DNA of 64,000 nt, taken from positions 70,624,479-70,688,478 of the forward strand of contig CM023481.1 of the NCBI GenBank assembly GCA_013339685.2, read 5' to 3'. Below are positions 33,351-45,544 of this stretch, one piece after another. The notes beneath the pieces are model-generated. The model was not told the DNA's origin. It saw only the letters and a program-made list of their open reading frames with translations, and ran no database searches. This stretch comes from Hyalomma asiaticum (taxonomy: Eukaryota > Arthropoda > Arachnida > Ixodida > Ixodidae). Numbering within the stretch: position 1 is the first letter of the stretch; every line of letters begins with the position of its first letter. The translations under genes were made by a program, and so were the position numbers.

Positions 33351-35179
33351 GCCAACAGTAATAAAAGGTTTCACCGGATGGCACGAGAGCAGGGTGAACG
33401 CGGGAAATTCGAATTCAATCCAGAAAAACCTCCATTGCATGAATCATAGGCGGAGTGAAAGGGGAAGGGAAGAGTGTGAGGGGTGGAAGGGCGGAAGAGA
33501 GGGTGTTACATTTCACGGTCGGCAGAAGACTACAGTCTTTCGACGTCATTTTCAGTGAAGTAAGTAGATATGCGGCCATTTTTTTATTCCTGGAAACCTC
33601 ATCATCTTCATACTCAGGATGACATCCACACGTGACGTATTGCGCGGCAAAATGAGCGTGTTTCCACTTTTTCGCATTACCCTGGTGTTATATCACACGA
33701 TAGTTAAAGCACCTAGCGGTACGCGTAAGGTAGAAGATAGCACAGCTCAATGGAATTTGAAAACGTCATTAATACTATCAGAAATTGATCTATACTGCTT
33801 TGCGTGTATCGCCATGGGCTCTTTTTAGGGACAATGCGTTTGTAAAGCCCGTTAGCTTTCTGGGAGAACTGAGCGCCACAGACACACTAATGCGACGAGC
33901 AATGTTTCTGAGATTATGCGGAACCATATAAAGTATGGCATTGCAATATTACAATTTCCATCGGTGCAATTTCCCCAGTGCAGCGTAGCAAACCGGACTC
34001 CTGACTGGTTAACATCCCTGCCTTCCGTTCCTTATTTCTCTCTCTCCCATCGGTGCGCTCAGTGGTGCGGGCAGGTTGTTTTAAGCTTAATTTTTCGCCA
34101 CTGCTAAGTAGAATACTCAGATAAACAGATCCGACGAGGCGAGCTTATGGTTCAGAAGCGCCTGGTCAGTCAGTAATCCAACACAGTAATGCGGCTGGTC
34201 ATACTGGCATCCTCCTAGGCACCAGCTTAGACTTGAGAGCACATGTAACGAATTCAAAGGCGTGTTCGCTCGGGGGGGGGGGGGGGGAGGGGTTAGCACA
34301 AGCTGCACCACGCGTGTTCTGAAGCAGGTGCGCTGCTAGCAGCACCAGCAAGTGTGTTCACTGCTAAAATAAAAGAGTATATCCAGATATCCCAATTTTC
34401 CCGTAACCGGGCGCTCACTCAGGAAACGTACGAATTCAAATAGCGTACGTGTCATGGGAGTTAGTAACTAGCATTCTTTCTGGGCCAATTTTGAACACTG
34501 CATTGTCATGACTGTGCCACGTGTACACTGAGTTCATTAATGGCTGCATATGTCTTTCCATGTAAGGTTCATAAGAATTTGTTGGAAGTTAGGGCCGATG
34601 TAGTCTTACTGACATTGTGCCTGTTTTAGAGTGCGCTATTTCACTTCTTATGCACAAAGAAGCCCAAGCTGCTCTTGTTTGTGCCATTAAATTTTACCCA
34701 CCTTCTCCAACAAAGGCGTGTAGCTACTCTGCACAAGTTCAATGAATTCAGTCACGGCAACAAATTCAGGCCAACCAAAGCAATGTGCGCTGCCATGAGC
34801 TTCTCGATAAATCATTTCGTGTGCCTGCAGACATTAGAGAGCACTTGTAGATGCTAACAACTGTTGGTAGCGTGCAAGCAAACAAGATAAACTGCGCTAT
34901 CTCGAGATCGGCCCGTATCATCGGTCGACAGAAAAAATATTCCAAGGATCCGGGTCATATACACACACAGTCAAATGACCTGTTTTCTGAGTTAGCCTGC
35001 ATTTTTATTTGACGGATCGACGCAACTGATAGACTGAATCCTAAATAGCTCCGCTGGAAAAGGAAGGTCAACGATCGTCCTGGTTTAACGGTGTAGCGTT
35101 AGCAAGGAATCGATCATCGTGATAACTAAACAAAAAGCAGCCTCCATTTCGCTAGACGAGCTTTCTTTGATTTCATTGA
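33351..35179. other. Intronic stretch, nothing firm; G10 run at 34274-34287
   Basis: A long G run interrupted by one A lies at about 34274-34290. No other repeat or coding segment recognised. Confidence 0.4.
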
Positions 35180-35406
35180 TTTGTGCGGTTTAACGTCCCA
35201 GAACCAACTTTGATTATGAGAGACCCCGTAGTGCAGGTCTCCGAAAATTTGGACCACCTGGCGTTCCTTAACTGCACTGACATCACGCGGCACACGGGTC
35301 TCAATATTTCGCCGCCATTGAAAATACAGCCGCCGCGGGCGGGATTCGATCTCCCGACCTTCGGATCAGCAGTCGAGTGTCATCACCACTAGACCATCGT
35401 GGCGCG
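35180..35406 (-). repeat. Ruka-type SINE in LRR gene intron 1
   Basis: Near full-length minus-strand copy, tail at 35180, head ending at 35406. Flanking CGAGCTTTCTTTGA (about 35157-35170) and CGAGCTTTTTTACGA (about 35407) look like an aged target-site duplication. Confidence 0.85.
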
Positions 35407-35981
35407 CCGAGCTTTTTTACGAAGTCGCCTGAAAATGCTGCACTCTCAGTTTATTGCAAGTGGTGTGAAAGTGCAGAATCATACATTCACATACACCGCA
35501 GCTTAAAAATAGCACTCCCATCCAGTTGCGTCTGATGACTCACTGTTCTTCGCGGGATGATGCGACACTCTCGACGCTTGTGTTTATTTAGGCACATGAT
35601 GTGTTAGATTTGCGAAGCGGCAGTAGTGTGATGCTTAGTTTATACATGTGTAAGAGAGAGTATAATGTCATCATTCATCTCGCTTTTTAACGTTTCCCAT
35701 GCCTCCAGCTCATACGCTCTTTTTTCTGCTGTTGAGATGCTATCTGGAATCATGAACATCCCACGAGGTTATCTAATCTTCCGCGTACCCACAAGATTTC
35801 CACGAAGCTTGTCTTGGCTATTTTTTCCTTACAAATACTGTTGTACACAAAATGCTGCTCAAGCACCTTCTACCGTGAGCTGTCACCTTTGGCTTAGATC
35901 TGACTTTAGCGTGTGTTCGTAATTAGCTTGTCTTGATAACGGTGAACGTTAATTTCGCGAACACTTCCCCTCCTTGCTTAG

Positions 35982-36125
35982 GTTGTCGAACTTCGTCTCT
36001 CTGGCTGCGTACCCCTATCGCACCCGGACTTTTTGGACATCGGAGAACTACTGAGCAAAAACCAGAGTCTACGATACCTCGTGCTCAAGGACGATGACTT
36101 ACCCATCGAGTCGACATCTCTGATG
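35982..36125 (+). CDS. LRR-like protein, exon 2 (48 codons)
   Basis: A 144-base exon between a pyrimidine-rich acceptor (CCTCCTTGCTTAG|GTTG) and a donor (CTGATG|GTAGGA), open in phase 0 on both sides. It encodes VVELRLSGCVPL, then FLDIGELL and SLRYLVLKDDDL, which continue the repeat register from exon 1 (LRFLEQSQ|VVELRLSGC). The leucine spacing and the shared phase make accidental joining unlikely. It is too short to be noticed as an ORF on its own. Confidence 0.72.
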
Positions 36126-37620
36126 GTAGGACGTTTTTGGAAATAGACTTGATATGTAATTGCGATTGCATATTACAGAGTTGTAGTAAGCTCATCAGAA
36201 TGAAATTGTGGGTGATTAATGCCAGTTAAGGGGATGCCAAAGTGAAGTACAAATCAGTTGGTCGATAAATTACTCTGTGCGAGCTTCATTACTACTAATA
36301 CCGGCATCTTCTGTTCATTGCTAAAGCTAAGGCTTCGTCAAATTTTCATTGTTTTCATTTGTCTCGAAATCTCTAGCGCATCGGTGCCATTGTGACACTG
36401 CGGCTTTCAGTATTTTTTCACTGTATCACCTCAATAAGATTCTTTTGTTTCATATGTTAAGCATCTAGCTCTCTGTGGATTACAGCGTAAAGTTTTCGGA
36501 ATGTGTTACGCAGTAAATATTAGGCGTCGCACGCGTTTTATTCCATACGGTGCACCTTGTAAATGTAATCTGATCAGTGAAATAGCTTACAGAGAACTAG
36601 CGTAACTGACGTCATCAAATTCCTTTCTTCATGTACTGAACTTCTGTGCTTCTCGTGTTGAACAGTAATGCGTCCCACTAAGCTTCGGCTGATGTTCCAA
36701 TAGTCGTACTCTGCAGCAATGCCGCAGAGTATGACTACGAGAAGCATCACGTTGGCGCACACTACAGTAACACGTTGAATACTCCAGAAATAAATTCTGC
36801 AATTACAGAAAAACAAGATTTGGCGATTTTAAACGCGGTACAGCATTTTCTAATCAACCTGAAAAAAGGAAATTTACTCTCGTTACATACAATCAAACTT
36901 TCTGTCATCTCTGAAATATGGCACAACCAAAGGATCAAAGTGCTAGGTGGATAAGCCACCTACAGCAATTCGACTTTGATAGTACACATCGTCGTTGTCT
37001 GCTGCTGTGAGATGCCGATGCATAGACCAGCTTACTTGTTCTCGAGACAAGCGAAAATCCCGAAGAGGTAAATTGCATCAAGTTATGGGACGGATGTGAG
37101 GAACAGAACTTCATTCACAGTCAATATCACTTTTAATCGACAAAGGTCTGGGATATGCTTCACATGCACACCGGTAGCCCAGGTTCGCACCGGCACGATG
37201 GTTTCAGGCGCACTAACATGCTACTGAAAGGACTTAGCTGGCCAACCACGAAGTAGATTCTAGGAGAAATATGTGTACATGTCATATCTACGTCAAGTGA
37301 ACAAATTTAAGTGCACAAGCTGACGACACATGTAATGTTAACGCCAAAGTGCTCCAGGAAACCTTACGAAGTCGTTCACTTGGACTCTGCGTAGCTGAAG
37401 TAGGGGAAAGTACCAGAAAATATTCCAACGAATTGCACGCTGCGAAAACCTCCGCAAAAGCGAAGCTGTTATTTTATCGCTACTCGTGGCGTACCTGGCA
37501 AGGGTGTGAAGTCAGCGATATCATGGCGTATTAATTGTATTGGTCGTGCCGCCCTTCATCATTATCTGTTAACCGTACGTGTTTCCCACTATTCACGCAT
37601 CCACTCCTTTACTTCTTCCT
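36126..37620. other. LRR gene intron 2, first part: nothing firm
   Basis: Intron 2 spans 36126-48010. This part shows only a small hairpin (GTCGTACTCTGC with GCAGAGTATGAC, 36703-36738). Confidence 0.4.
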
Positions 37621-37690
37621 TCTGTCTGTCTGTCTGTCTGTGTCCGTCAATCTGTCTATCTGTGTGCCTATCTTTCTTTCCTTCCTTGCA
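37621..37690. repeat. TCTG-rich microsatellite
   Basis: Repeated TCTG units decaying into TCTA/TTCC. Confidence 0.8.
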
Positions 37691-37767
37691 TTTAGCGCTA
37701 TGGAAATTCAGTTGCGGCAGCGGCAATCCAACTTGCCACTTCAAGCTAAACGTTTCGTCGATTTTGC

Positions 37768-38395
37768 CCCGCCACGCTTGTCTAGTGGCTGTGGTATTCG
37801 GCTGCTCACCGAGGGTTGCGGGATCGAATCTCGGCCGTGGCGACTGCTTTTCTGTTATCCAGGGAAATACAAGCGCACGAACAATACTGACGGAGAGAAG
37901 ACACAGGACAAGTGCTCACTTTCTTCTGAATTTATATGTAGCAATGCCAACAGATATATACACATACAGACGCATGCTCAGTCTGACAAGTGCGCTGTCA
38001 TCGTCATCTAACACCAAGATTTATGAAAGCAACACCCTATAAATTTTATCTCTAGTTTTCTAAGATTGGCAGATGTGTCACTAAAGCATTTATGACCCTT
38101 CTTACCAATATGAAATGCCTCTAATTATTCGCACGCGCTTTTGTCACATCACCTGCCTAGAATTCTTTCCATTTTTCCTCACAAGCACTACAACTTCCAC
38201 AATGGTCAGACATATTCGTTCCTCCACTCTTACGTACCCACGTGCTCCGCCAATTGAAACACGGACCTGTCTGACCTATGTAGGACATCCCGCTGCATTT
38301 CAGTGGAGGCGAAATGTTGATCCCCCTGTGTTGCGCAATGCCAGTGCACTTGACGCACCTCAGGTGGTTGAAATTTCTGGAGCGGCCTCTTTCAT
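37768..38395 (+). mobile_element. Ruka SINE split by a Penelope-like fragment
   Basis: 37768-37848 is a Ruka head (GTCTAGTGGCTGTGG, GGGATCGAATCTC, GTGGCGACTGC). 38291-38395 is the matching body (CTGCATTTCAGTGGAGGCG to GTTGAAATTTCTGGAG). About 440 bases separate them, most of it the PLE remnant listed separately. Rejoined, the two parts give the normal order, so the PLE fragment entered an existing SINE. Confidence 0.7.
37990..38290 (-). pseudogene. PLE GIY-YIG endonuclease remnant
   Basis: Minus strand, frameshifted. First part: SYIGQTGPCFN, the GIY-YIG start (Y-I-G-Q-T-G), then GGTNMSDHCGSCSACEEKW. After a shift: RILGR..DKSACE, LEAFHIGKKGHKC, FSDTSANL and a final EIKFI. These are the same C-terminal blocks as in the PLE remnant at 4718-4840. 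GIY-YIG nucleases make the nick that primes PLE copying. No RT part is present. Several stops make it inactive. Confidence 0.65.
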
Positions 38396-39407
38396 GACCG
38401 GCGCCTTCAATAATCGCCGCTTATTCTGTGAGGGAAAGTCTCGGAAACCAATTTTCTACAATTTATCGCACTTTGGCCTTCGGATAATCGCCGTGATCTA
38501 GCGGTGGACTGAAGCCAAGGGTGGATCCGCAGATGGAGGGAAAGAGCGGGTCCGCTTGTGCGTTCGATGTGAACTGGAGTTTCGAAGTAGGGCCAAGCTC
38601 CGACCTTGAACAGGTTCATTGTATAAGAAATAGACGTCTTTACACAGCTTAGAAGAGTGCACATGAGTGATCGTGACCAAGACAGGAAAAAGGACACCAA
38701 CAGAATGATTGCTTCCTTCAATCTGAATTATTTAAGTGTAGAACAATAGTTAGCAGCAATGGCCCTGCCTATCGAAGAGAAAAACTGGATTGGTGGGCAC
38801 AAGGTCAAGGCACGAGTATCAAAGTTAGCTCTGCATACCACCCCGCACCAGAAGGACGTGCCATTCAAGACATTACGCAGTATATGAAAATGTGCCCTGT
38901 TATTCCTGGTGGGTGGAAGTGTCGACTTTGTTGCTGCCTCTGGAGTGTCGCCTGCGCTCGCTGTGGATGGTGAACCTGGCATGCTGGCAAGCTATATCTA
39001 TAGAATGTCAAGCAAAATGAGAGCCAAGTGGACGCTTATGGCGAACGCGTTGGCAGGAACTTTGGCATGAGGCGCAATAGCGACATACCGGATATACAAG
39101 TTGATAACGACGTTCTAATCGGGAAAGGAATTCGGGCTGCGAGTCAAGAGTTCAGGACCATTCGTTGTTGTTAAATCGACATCTCAATACGGCGTACTCA
39201 AGATAGTTCGGTACCTATAACCCTTGGATCAAACTGAGTGCGCGTAAGTCGGAAAGGCGTTTAAATGTTACACTTAGAAGTGTATGCAAAAGAATCCAGG
39301 GAGGCTGAAGCGGCCTCTAATAAACACGTACAACAAGAGGAGTAAGCGACAATAGAAGAAAATGAATTTGGTGCGCGCAGAAGAAAGGTAAATGGTGGAC
39401 GGTGACC

Positions 39408-39630
39408 ACCTCTTCTCATCATTATTGTCATGAGCCTGCCTACGCCCACTGCAGGGCAAAGGCCCCTCGCATAGATCTCCAATTATCCCTGTACTGTGCT
39501 AACTGTGCCCAATTTATCCCCGCAAACTTCCTGATCTCATCTGCCGACCTAACTTTTGGCCACCCCATGCCAGGCTTGCCTTCTCTAGTAATCCACTCTG
39601 TTACCCTTAATGACCAACGGTTGTCTTGTC
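39408..39630 (-). mobile_element. RTE LINE 3' end, minus strand
   Basis: Reverse complement of about 18950-19160. It shares CAACCGTTGGTCATTAAGGG, the GCAGATGAGATCAGGAAG segment, GGGGATAAATT and CCTGCAGTGGGCGTAG. The frame WSLRVTEWITREGKPGMGWP shows the C-terminus that is frameshifted in the 17-19 kb copy. Confidence 0.85.
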
Positions 39631-39650
39631 CGTTGGTCATTGAGGGTAAC
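39607..39650. repeat. Inverted repeat at RTE 5' break
   Basis: 21-base arms (TTACCCTTAATGACCAACGG and its near complement) surround about 9 bases. The right arm plus GGAGTGG is the same RTE segment in plus orientation, so the truncation end carries an inverted copy of LINE sequence. Confidence 0.75.
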
Positions 39651-39659
39651 GGAGTGGGC

Positions 39660-41009
39660 TTAAACGGAACTTTCTCAAACGGAGTGGAAAGCTCCACCAG
39701 AGGGGATCGCCGATATCAAAACTGGTAGGTCGTGCCTCCACAATCTCCACCACGCAGCAAGAGCATCGTGGAGGCATGACATCGCACTCATAACTAAGCA
39801 CAATACACCAGGTGTTCTCCATATTGTCGCGCACTGATCATCTAAAAACATTCTACACTTTCCATCAGTGACGACGTGCAGGCGCACACCACCAGCGTGG
39901 AAAACGTCCATCGATTCATTTGTATTGGGTTTCGGGGTCGTGTTGGCTCTTGCGTAGGCCACGTACTATTCAACTTCCTTTTATCGGAATTCGACTGCAC
40001 CCCCAATGAAACACTTGTTGCGAACCCTATTGTTAGCGTTTTAAATATCTAGATTATTACCTGGTTCTTTTGAATAAAAGCTGTTTAAAAGGTCTGACGT
40101 TTACACAGCAGCTGTGTAACAGCTATAGCCAACTTCAGTTTTTAAATGTTGGACTAAACTTCCACCCTCTACGTGCTGTCTGGAGTTGCTCTTCATGCTG
40201 AAAGTCTTGCCGCCATATAATTCTAGCCATTCAAAAACCGTTAAGCAAGGTATGGCCTCCCAGTGCATTTGGCCCACATCAAAGGAAGTCCTGTAAACAG
40301 ACTTTGCACTGAAGTTTTCTCTCAACGATTTACCGACGCTAAAAGGCGGGTTTCCCTAGACGCTTGTGCTCAGCATGACGCTAACCCTGCAAAAAAATAA
40401 ATATGACGGAATGAAACAAATTACGTGACCAAAACGAGCAACGAAAACCCGTAAGGCTTCCACGGCCTTATCTTCGCAGAACCTCCTACGGCCTGAAGGA
40501 GAAAGTTCCAATGAATACGAAGTGGCGTTTTTTTCCGGCTCCACGAGAGCTGACTGGCCTCTGCTCACCCATACGAAAAAAGCTGCCACAATGCGAAATT
40601 CAGCGTAAAACGTCATCCGCTGCTTCCAAAAAAGGCGTTTACGAAATTCCTTTTGCTTGTGGCAGTCTACGTTCGGCAAGCTGAGCGATGTATCAATCAA
40701 CGTTTAGAACAAAACTGGCGTTTATTGTTAAAGAAAGGCAAGCACCTACCTGATCACTGTGAAGCCTGCTCGAGTGAGACACGTCTCGCCTGTGAGCCGA
40801 GATTCAAGACGTTGGAATGCTACTTAGGATAGGGGACAAAACAAAGCGACCTGATGGAAGCATATTACATGAAAAACAGATAGCAAGTATATATCACTGA
40901 TACCTCAGTGGTGTTGCGGCCCAAGGAAATGTGCTTCATTGATAATTCCCTACAAGTGTGGGATGGGTGGAAAAATATGTGAAGGTGCTTAGCCTCAAAA
41001 AAGCCAGTT
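39660..41009. other. Intronic stretch, no feature seen
   Basis: Frames up to 114 codons on the minus strand (40356-40700) have no recognisable domain. Confidence 0.35.
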
Positions 41010-41430
41010 TCGCCAGACGGGCCAAGCAGTGAATGCGATAACAATGCATGATATAATACACCGCGGCTTTCATTTGGCAGTAGTCGTTACAGCTAGCGGA
41101 ACCTTGACTTGCACTTCTTTGTACCCGCAGGCTAGTTCTTTGCTCATTGCCACTCTACTTTCCTTCTTTTCACGACTGCTGCTGGCAGTGTGTACTGTGC
41201 TGTGCTCTTCTGTGCTTTTGTCGAATACTGGTCACGATGTCTACTTGTGCAGAGTTGGCCAAATACAAAACGCTAGTGTAAGGCTGCTCCAGGGACACTT
41301 TTCGCAGTCTCTTTGCGCTGTGAGTGCAGCACAGAGGAGGGTTTACGAGCAGATGGCTGCCGAGGTAGCGCGCGCGCCAGCGATAGCGTCCGCGCGAAGT
41401 CCACAGTCCCCTCCCACCCCCTCCCTCTGT
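41010..41430 (+). repeat. Dispersed repeat family, copy B (partial)
   Basis: The start (CAGTTTCGCC, AATGCATGATATAATA) and end (ATGGCTGCCGAGGTAGCGCGC, AAGTCCACAGT) match 49320-49375 and 49688-49745. The middle does not align and may be replaced sequence. Confidence 0.55.
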
Positions 41431-41589
41431 CTTTCCATCGTCATAAAGACGGCCGCGTCATTTCCTCTCTACTTCAAAGGTAGGCGTCCCGAGCGGGGAC
41501 ATGTTATCGCACGCGTCCTCCGAGCGACGGAGATGGGCCGAGCTCGTTTGATCTCTGCTTCAGCCGTGTTCGTCGGCCCCACTCGCGTG

Positions 41590-41812
41590 CTTTTAGCGCG
41601 GGTAGCACTCAAGACGAAGCACGCAGAACTGATGACGATACCAGGCGAGCTGTTAATTGGGCGAACTTGTGCCCAGCAGGACAAAGCCAATCAAAATGCA
41701 CAGCGATAGCAGCGGGAACAGGCGTCGGTTGATGCAAAGACTGACAAGCGGCGAAAAGTGCCGGCTTTTATACACTCGTCATAACGCTTTCTCGCATTAC
41801 CTGTGAAATTCT
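41590..41812 (-). repeat. LTR-like repeat, copy 1
   Basis: Reverse complement of 60735-60965. It shares GTATAAAAGCCGGC, GCTTGTCAGTC, TGGGCACAAGTTCGCCCAA and GCGTGCTTCGTCTTGAG. The TATA-like box is kept on the minus strand; the poly(A) signal seen in the other copy is mutated (AATTAA). Confidence 0.6.
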
Positions 41813-42372
41813 AGAATACACTCAAATGTGCAAGTCAGGCATGCAAAGTTTCAAGAACGGTCTGCGCGGTTCCCGAAGCGGCATGCGAGATACACGCGGC
41901 CTGCGCTGCGCGTAACAGAGTGATAACGCCACTCCCCGCAAACAACCGGAAGAAACGCGCGTGTCAGAGGGAAGCGATAACTACTTTCCACTTAAGACAA
42001 AACGACCGCACGTGTCAGTACGATTCCTGTGGGGGGGTGTTGTTATCAACTTGGACTTTACGGGACATGGCGGCGTCGGCAAAAACCCGTCGACACTGTC
42101 CATATAATTGCTATCTAAAGTATTTTTTTTAAGTGCGAATGCACTTCTTAAGCGACCCCGAAAACTCCGCCGGCATCCGCGCTCCTCCTCCTCTCCCCTA
42201 GCAACGGCGCGAGGAGCGGAGAGGAGCGTCTGTAGCAGCGGCGCAGCGACGTCACGCCCCACGTGACTGCGCGCGCTCCGCCCCCCGCGCCGGCTCCGCA
42301 CCGCTCTCCGCGCCGTGACGTCACGGCGCGTTGTGCAGCTGGCGCCTCCGCGCCGTGGCTGCGCGCGCCGTA

Positions 42373-42540
42373 ACGTCTCTCGAGTTTCCCACCACGATCA
42401 ACGGTGGCTTCATAGACTTGGCGTTCAGTAGGAACTGTACGGTCCGCGCCGTCTTGCCGGATCCGCTCACCGTCCATTTCTCGGATCACAAAGCGCTGGT
42501 ACTAACCGTGAGCTACAACGATAACACGAATAGGTGCTGA
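42373..42540 (+). pseudogene. LINE endonuclease C-terminal fragment
   Basis: The frame reads VTSLEFPTTINGGFIDLAF, RNCTVRAVLPDPL and FSDHKALVLTV, ending in TGA at 42540. Gly-Phe-Ile-Asp-Leu and Ser-Asp-His-Lys are the last two conserved blocks of the apurinic endonuclease in LINEs. No RT follows. The preceding 200 bases are very GC-rich (42170-42370) and unassigned. Confidence 0.55.
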
Positions 42541-42552
42541 TCTGTAGTGACG

Positions 42553-42675
42553 TGTGTAGTGTGTGTATGTGTGTGTGTGTGACGCACTCGCGAGGTGCAT
42601 TAATGCATCATACGAAAAGCGTGAAGTGTAAAATAAATAAATAATACTTCATATATCAATGTGTGTGTGTGTGTA
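42553..42675. repeat. GT microsatellites
   Basis: Two GT runs, at 42555-42582 and 42661-42674. Confidence 0.8.
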
Positions 42676-43119
42676 CAAATGCATCATGACAACAACACTT
42701 TAAATCATTAATTACACTTAATCATCATCATCAGTAAAAGTGCTTTGCACTTAAAAACGGCCAGACCTCCGTGGGTCGGCTGGCGCGTGCTCAGAGAACA
42801 CCTATATACGCGTTTTAGAGAACGGAAACTGTACCTTCCACTGTAGAACACAAATAAGAGTAGCGGCGGCATAGCGAAGTGCATTAGGGCGAACGCAGAT
42901 GGCGCTGCAAGTACTATCATCATCATCGGGAAAAGCCGCGTTTTTGCTGGGTCGCGCCCTGCTGTACCCTTCCCCCCCCCTCTAGACCCGCTGTAGTATT
43001 TTGCTTATTCCTCTCGCTAAACCGCGTCTCGCGTGTGTACTTTCGTACACAGGTACTGTAGCTTATCGCCAGGTGACCAAACAGGCCTCGACTGGCAAAA
43101 ACAACGTCAATCAAGTAAG

Positions 43120-45420
43120 GTTTGCATCGTTTATTGCGGCACCACAGCTGGTACAAACAACGTACATATGGTACACAGTGCACACATGGGCCAACACTTA
43201 GCAGTCGCGTCCAAACAAAACACATATACTGAGTGCGCTCCAACTTGTGCATAACCATGCTAAACGCTGACAAAATATGCATGGATAGACGGGATACGAC
43301 CGAACGAATGTTGCTCTCTCATTGCATTGCGCCGTCCCATTCTGTTAGCGTTGATTTTCAGACAGCAAGCGCGGGTAAATCCACGATGCAGAATCTGAAA
43401 CGTGCGCAACGTTGGCAGATGTCACAGTAACACCGATTTAGCTTCGCTTAGTTAACGTTACCTAAACGATCGCGGATGCACCGTCTCTGTATGAAGATAA
43501 GTGAATGAGTTACAAACAACAAGCGTCGCGCTCTGCCTTATAGGATAGGCACGAATTCTACTATCAGCTGTGAAACCATACCGTAGGTGTGTAGGTAATG
43601 GGCGAAAAAAAAAACACATTCACTTTTGTTTCAAGCGCTAACTGCGATTAAGCGTCTATGAATGCACCAAATCTTAACACACACAATTTTCGCAGCACTG
43701 CACATTCAATAGCAAGAAAGAAACCTCGGTTATGTGTTGAACTGTTTGTTACCCAGTAAATAAATGTAATTAGAGCATAACTCAATGTAAGTTTCTTCAA
43801 AGGCCAGTCAGCTTTTATCTTTGTCATAAAATTAATCAGAAGCAGACTTGAAACGCGAGTGCAGTTTGTTATTGGCTAAGTTCATTATGAGCCAATGAAA
43901 ATCATATTTTTGATGTCGCTCCCTGAACATCCCACGTCAAACCACTCTTAAAATATGGTAATGCCTTCACAAAATTGTCTGCACGAGTACACAGCACACT
44001 GTGGCAAACTGATGACACACTGAATACATCAATTCATACAAAGCTGTTTTTCTTGCACTTTCTTAGCCGCTTGTCGATTGAACTGCCAAAGAACAAGTTG
44101 CCGAAAACAAGTGCACAATTGTGTACGCTGTCGCTAAATGGGTTATTATGGTTCAGTTATGCAGTTCGTGTAGAGCGAGAATGCTATGGCACCAATGACC
44201 GCACCAATAAGCTCAAGTGTGCTGTGAAGGCGGTATAATCGACAGCAGATATTCCACAATGCATGAACGAAATATGAATACTATAGAAAGACAGAGATGC
44301 TAGGATAATGCAGGCTGATTATAGAGGCACAATTATGGGCAGATTAGCTTCAGGAATACATTACATATCTAGGTTGATGTATGCGGCAAAGAATCGCTCA
44401 GCCATGAGCGCAATGTCTGTGATGCATGGACATATCAACAGAAATTATGCACCTCTCGTACAAACACACACATGCACACAAATTGAAGTGGAGGAACATT
44501 ACGTGAATGTGTGACAGTGCCGGAAAAAATAAAGGTCATACTTATTGTATATGTGCTTGTTGTTGTTGGATTATTCACTTTTTAAACATGTGCTTTGAAA
44601 ATAAACCGTATTCTTGCAAATTGTAGAACCTCAACATCAAAGTATCGACAATGTTGCAGTGTAGCTGCACATGTGTCGTATGCACAGTCAACAGCAAAAG
44701 TTTGCGGGATAAAAAACTTCGTAAACGCCTATATTACCGCTTAGCCTCTGATCATAGCCTCGAATTAAATGTTTCAATGGGTAGAGGTTGTTGCAATGTA
44801 CCGACAAACAAATTAGAGGCTGTGTTATGAGGCTAAGCCATAATGCACTTTTGCGACTTTTGCATCCAGCAAAGTTTTGCTGTTGATTCTGGCCCCTTTA
44901 ATATCTTCGATTTCCTAGGCTTTGTTTGCGGCAACATTGTGAAGTCTTTTCATAGGCAGTGCAGTATGACAGTGCAAAGCACACCAAAAAAAAAGAAAAG
45001 GGGTGGCATGTTAATGGGCGTCACAGCCACCTGAAGTAGGCATGCTCAGCCACAAATTATGGATATTTCTGTGCTATATAAAAAGAAAATGAGCAAATCC
45101 CTTGAACACAATTTGGCCTATAACATAAATATCCTTTACACTTATATGCTGCAACTAGTGCTTGCAAAACTTAATATCTGTTGTTTTTTAGCTGTTTACA
45201 ACTTGTGTTGTATATATATTCAAAGGCTAATTGAACTGGCTAGCTTGTCGAAGCTACGGCATTCTTTGTTTTTTGCAGACTGTTACAATTCAATGCATTA
45301 AGAAAAAAAGAAGGTTTCGGACAAACTTTGTAAACCATCTCATAGAGTATGACTAAATGCCGGAACAATGTCCGTTCACTGCCCTGATGTTTGTTTGGTT
45401 GTAATATGACTAATAATACC
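43120..45420. other. No assigned gene
   Basis: AT-rich sequence. On the minus strand an AATAAA lies at about 43125-43130 and could end a transcript coming from higher coordinates (see 46105-46716). I could not link exons convincingly. Confidence 0.3.
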
Positions 45421-45469
45421 TGGAATTTTACGTGCCCAAACTTTTTGGATTGATGTTGATAATGTGGGA

Positions 45470-45544
45470 CACAACTAATTAGCATAGAAACCACTCATGC
45501 ATTCCCTTGTGTTGCCTGTGGTTTCTTTGTGCTAATTAGTTGTG
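45470..45544. repeat. 25-bp inverted repeat, 23-base loop
   Basis: CACAACTAATTAGCA...GAAACCAC at 45470-45494 is complementary to 45518-45544 apart from a 2-base indel. It lies between decayed Ruka-like pieces (CCTGGAATTTTACGTG at 45420; a GCGACCACCATGG segment at 45667). Confidence 0.7.

Noticed and set aside
41029..41709. 226-codon plus-strand frame as a gene
   Set aside because: It overlaps dispersed repeat copy B and the LTR-like repeat; no domain and no splice support.
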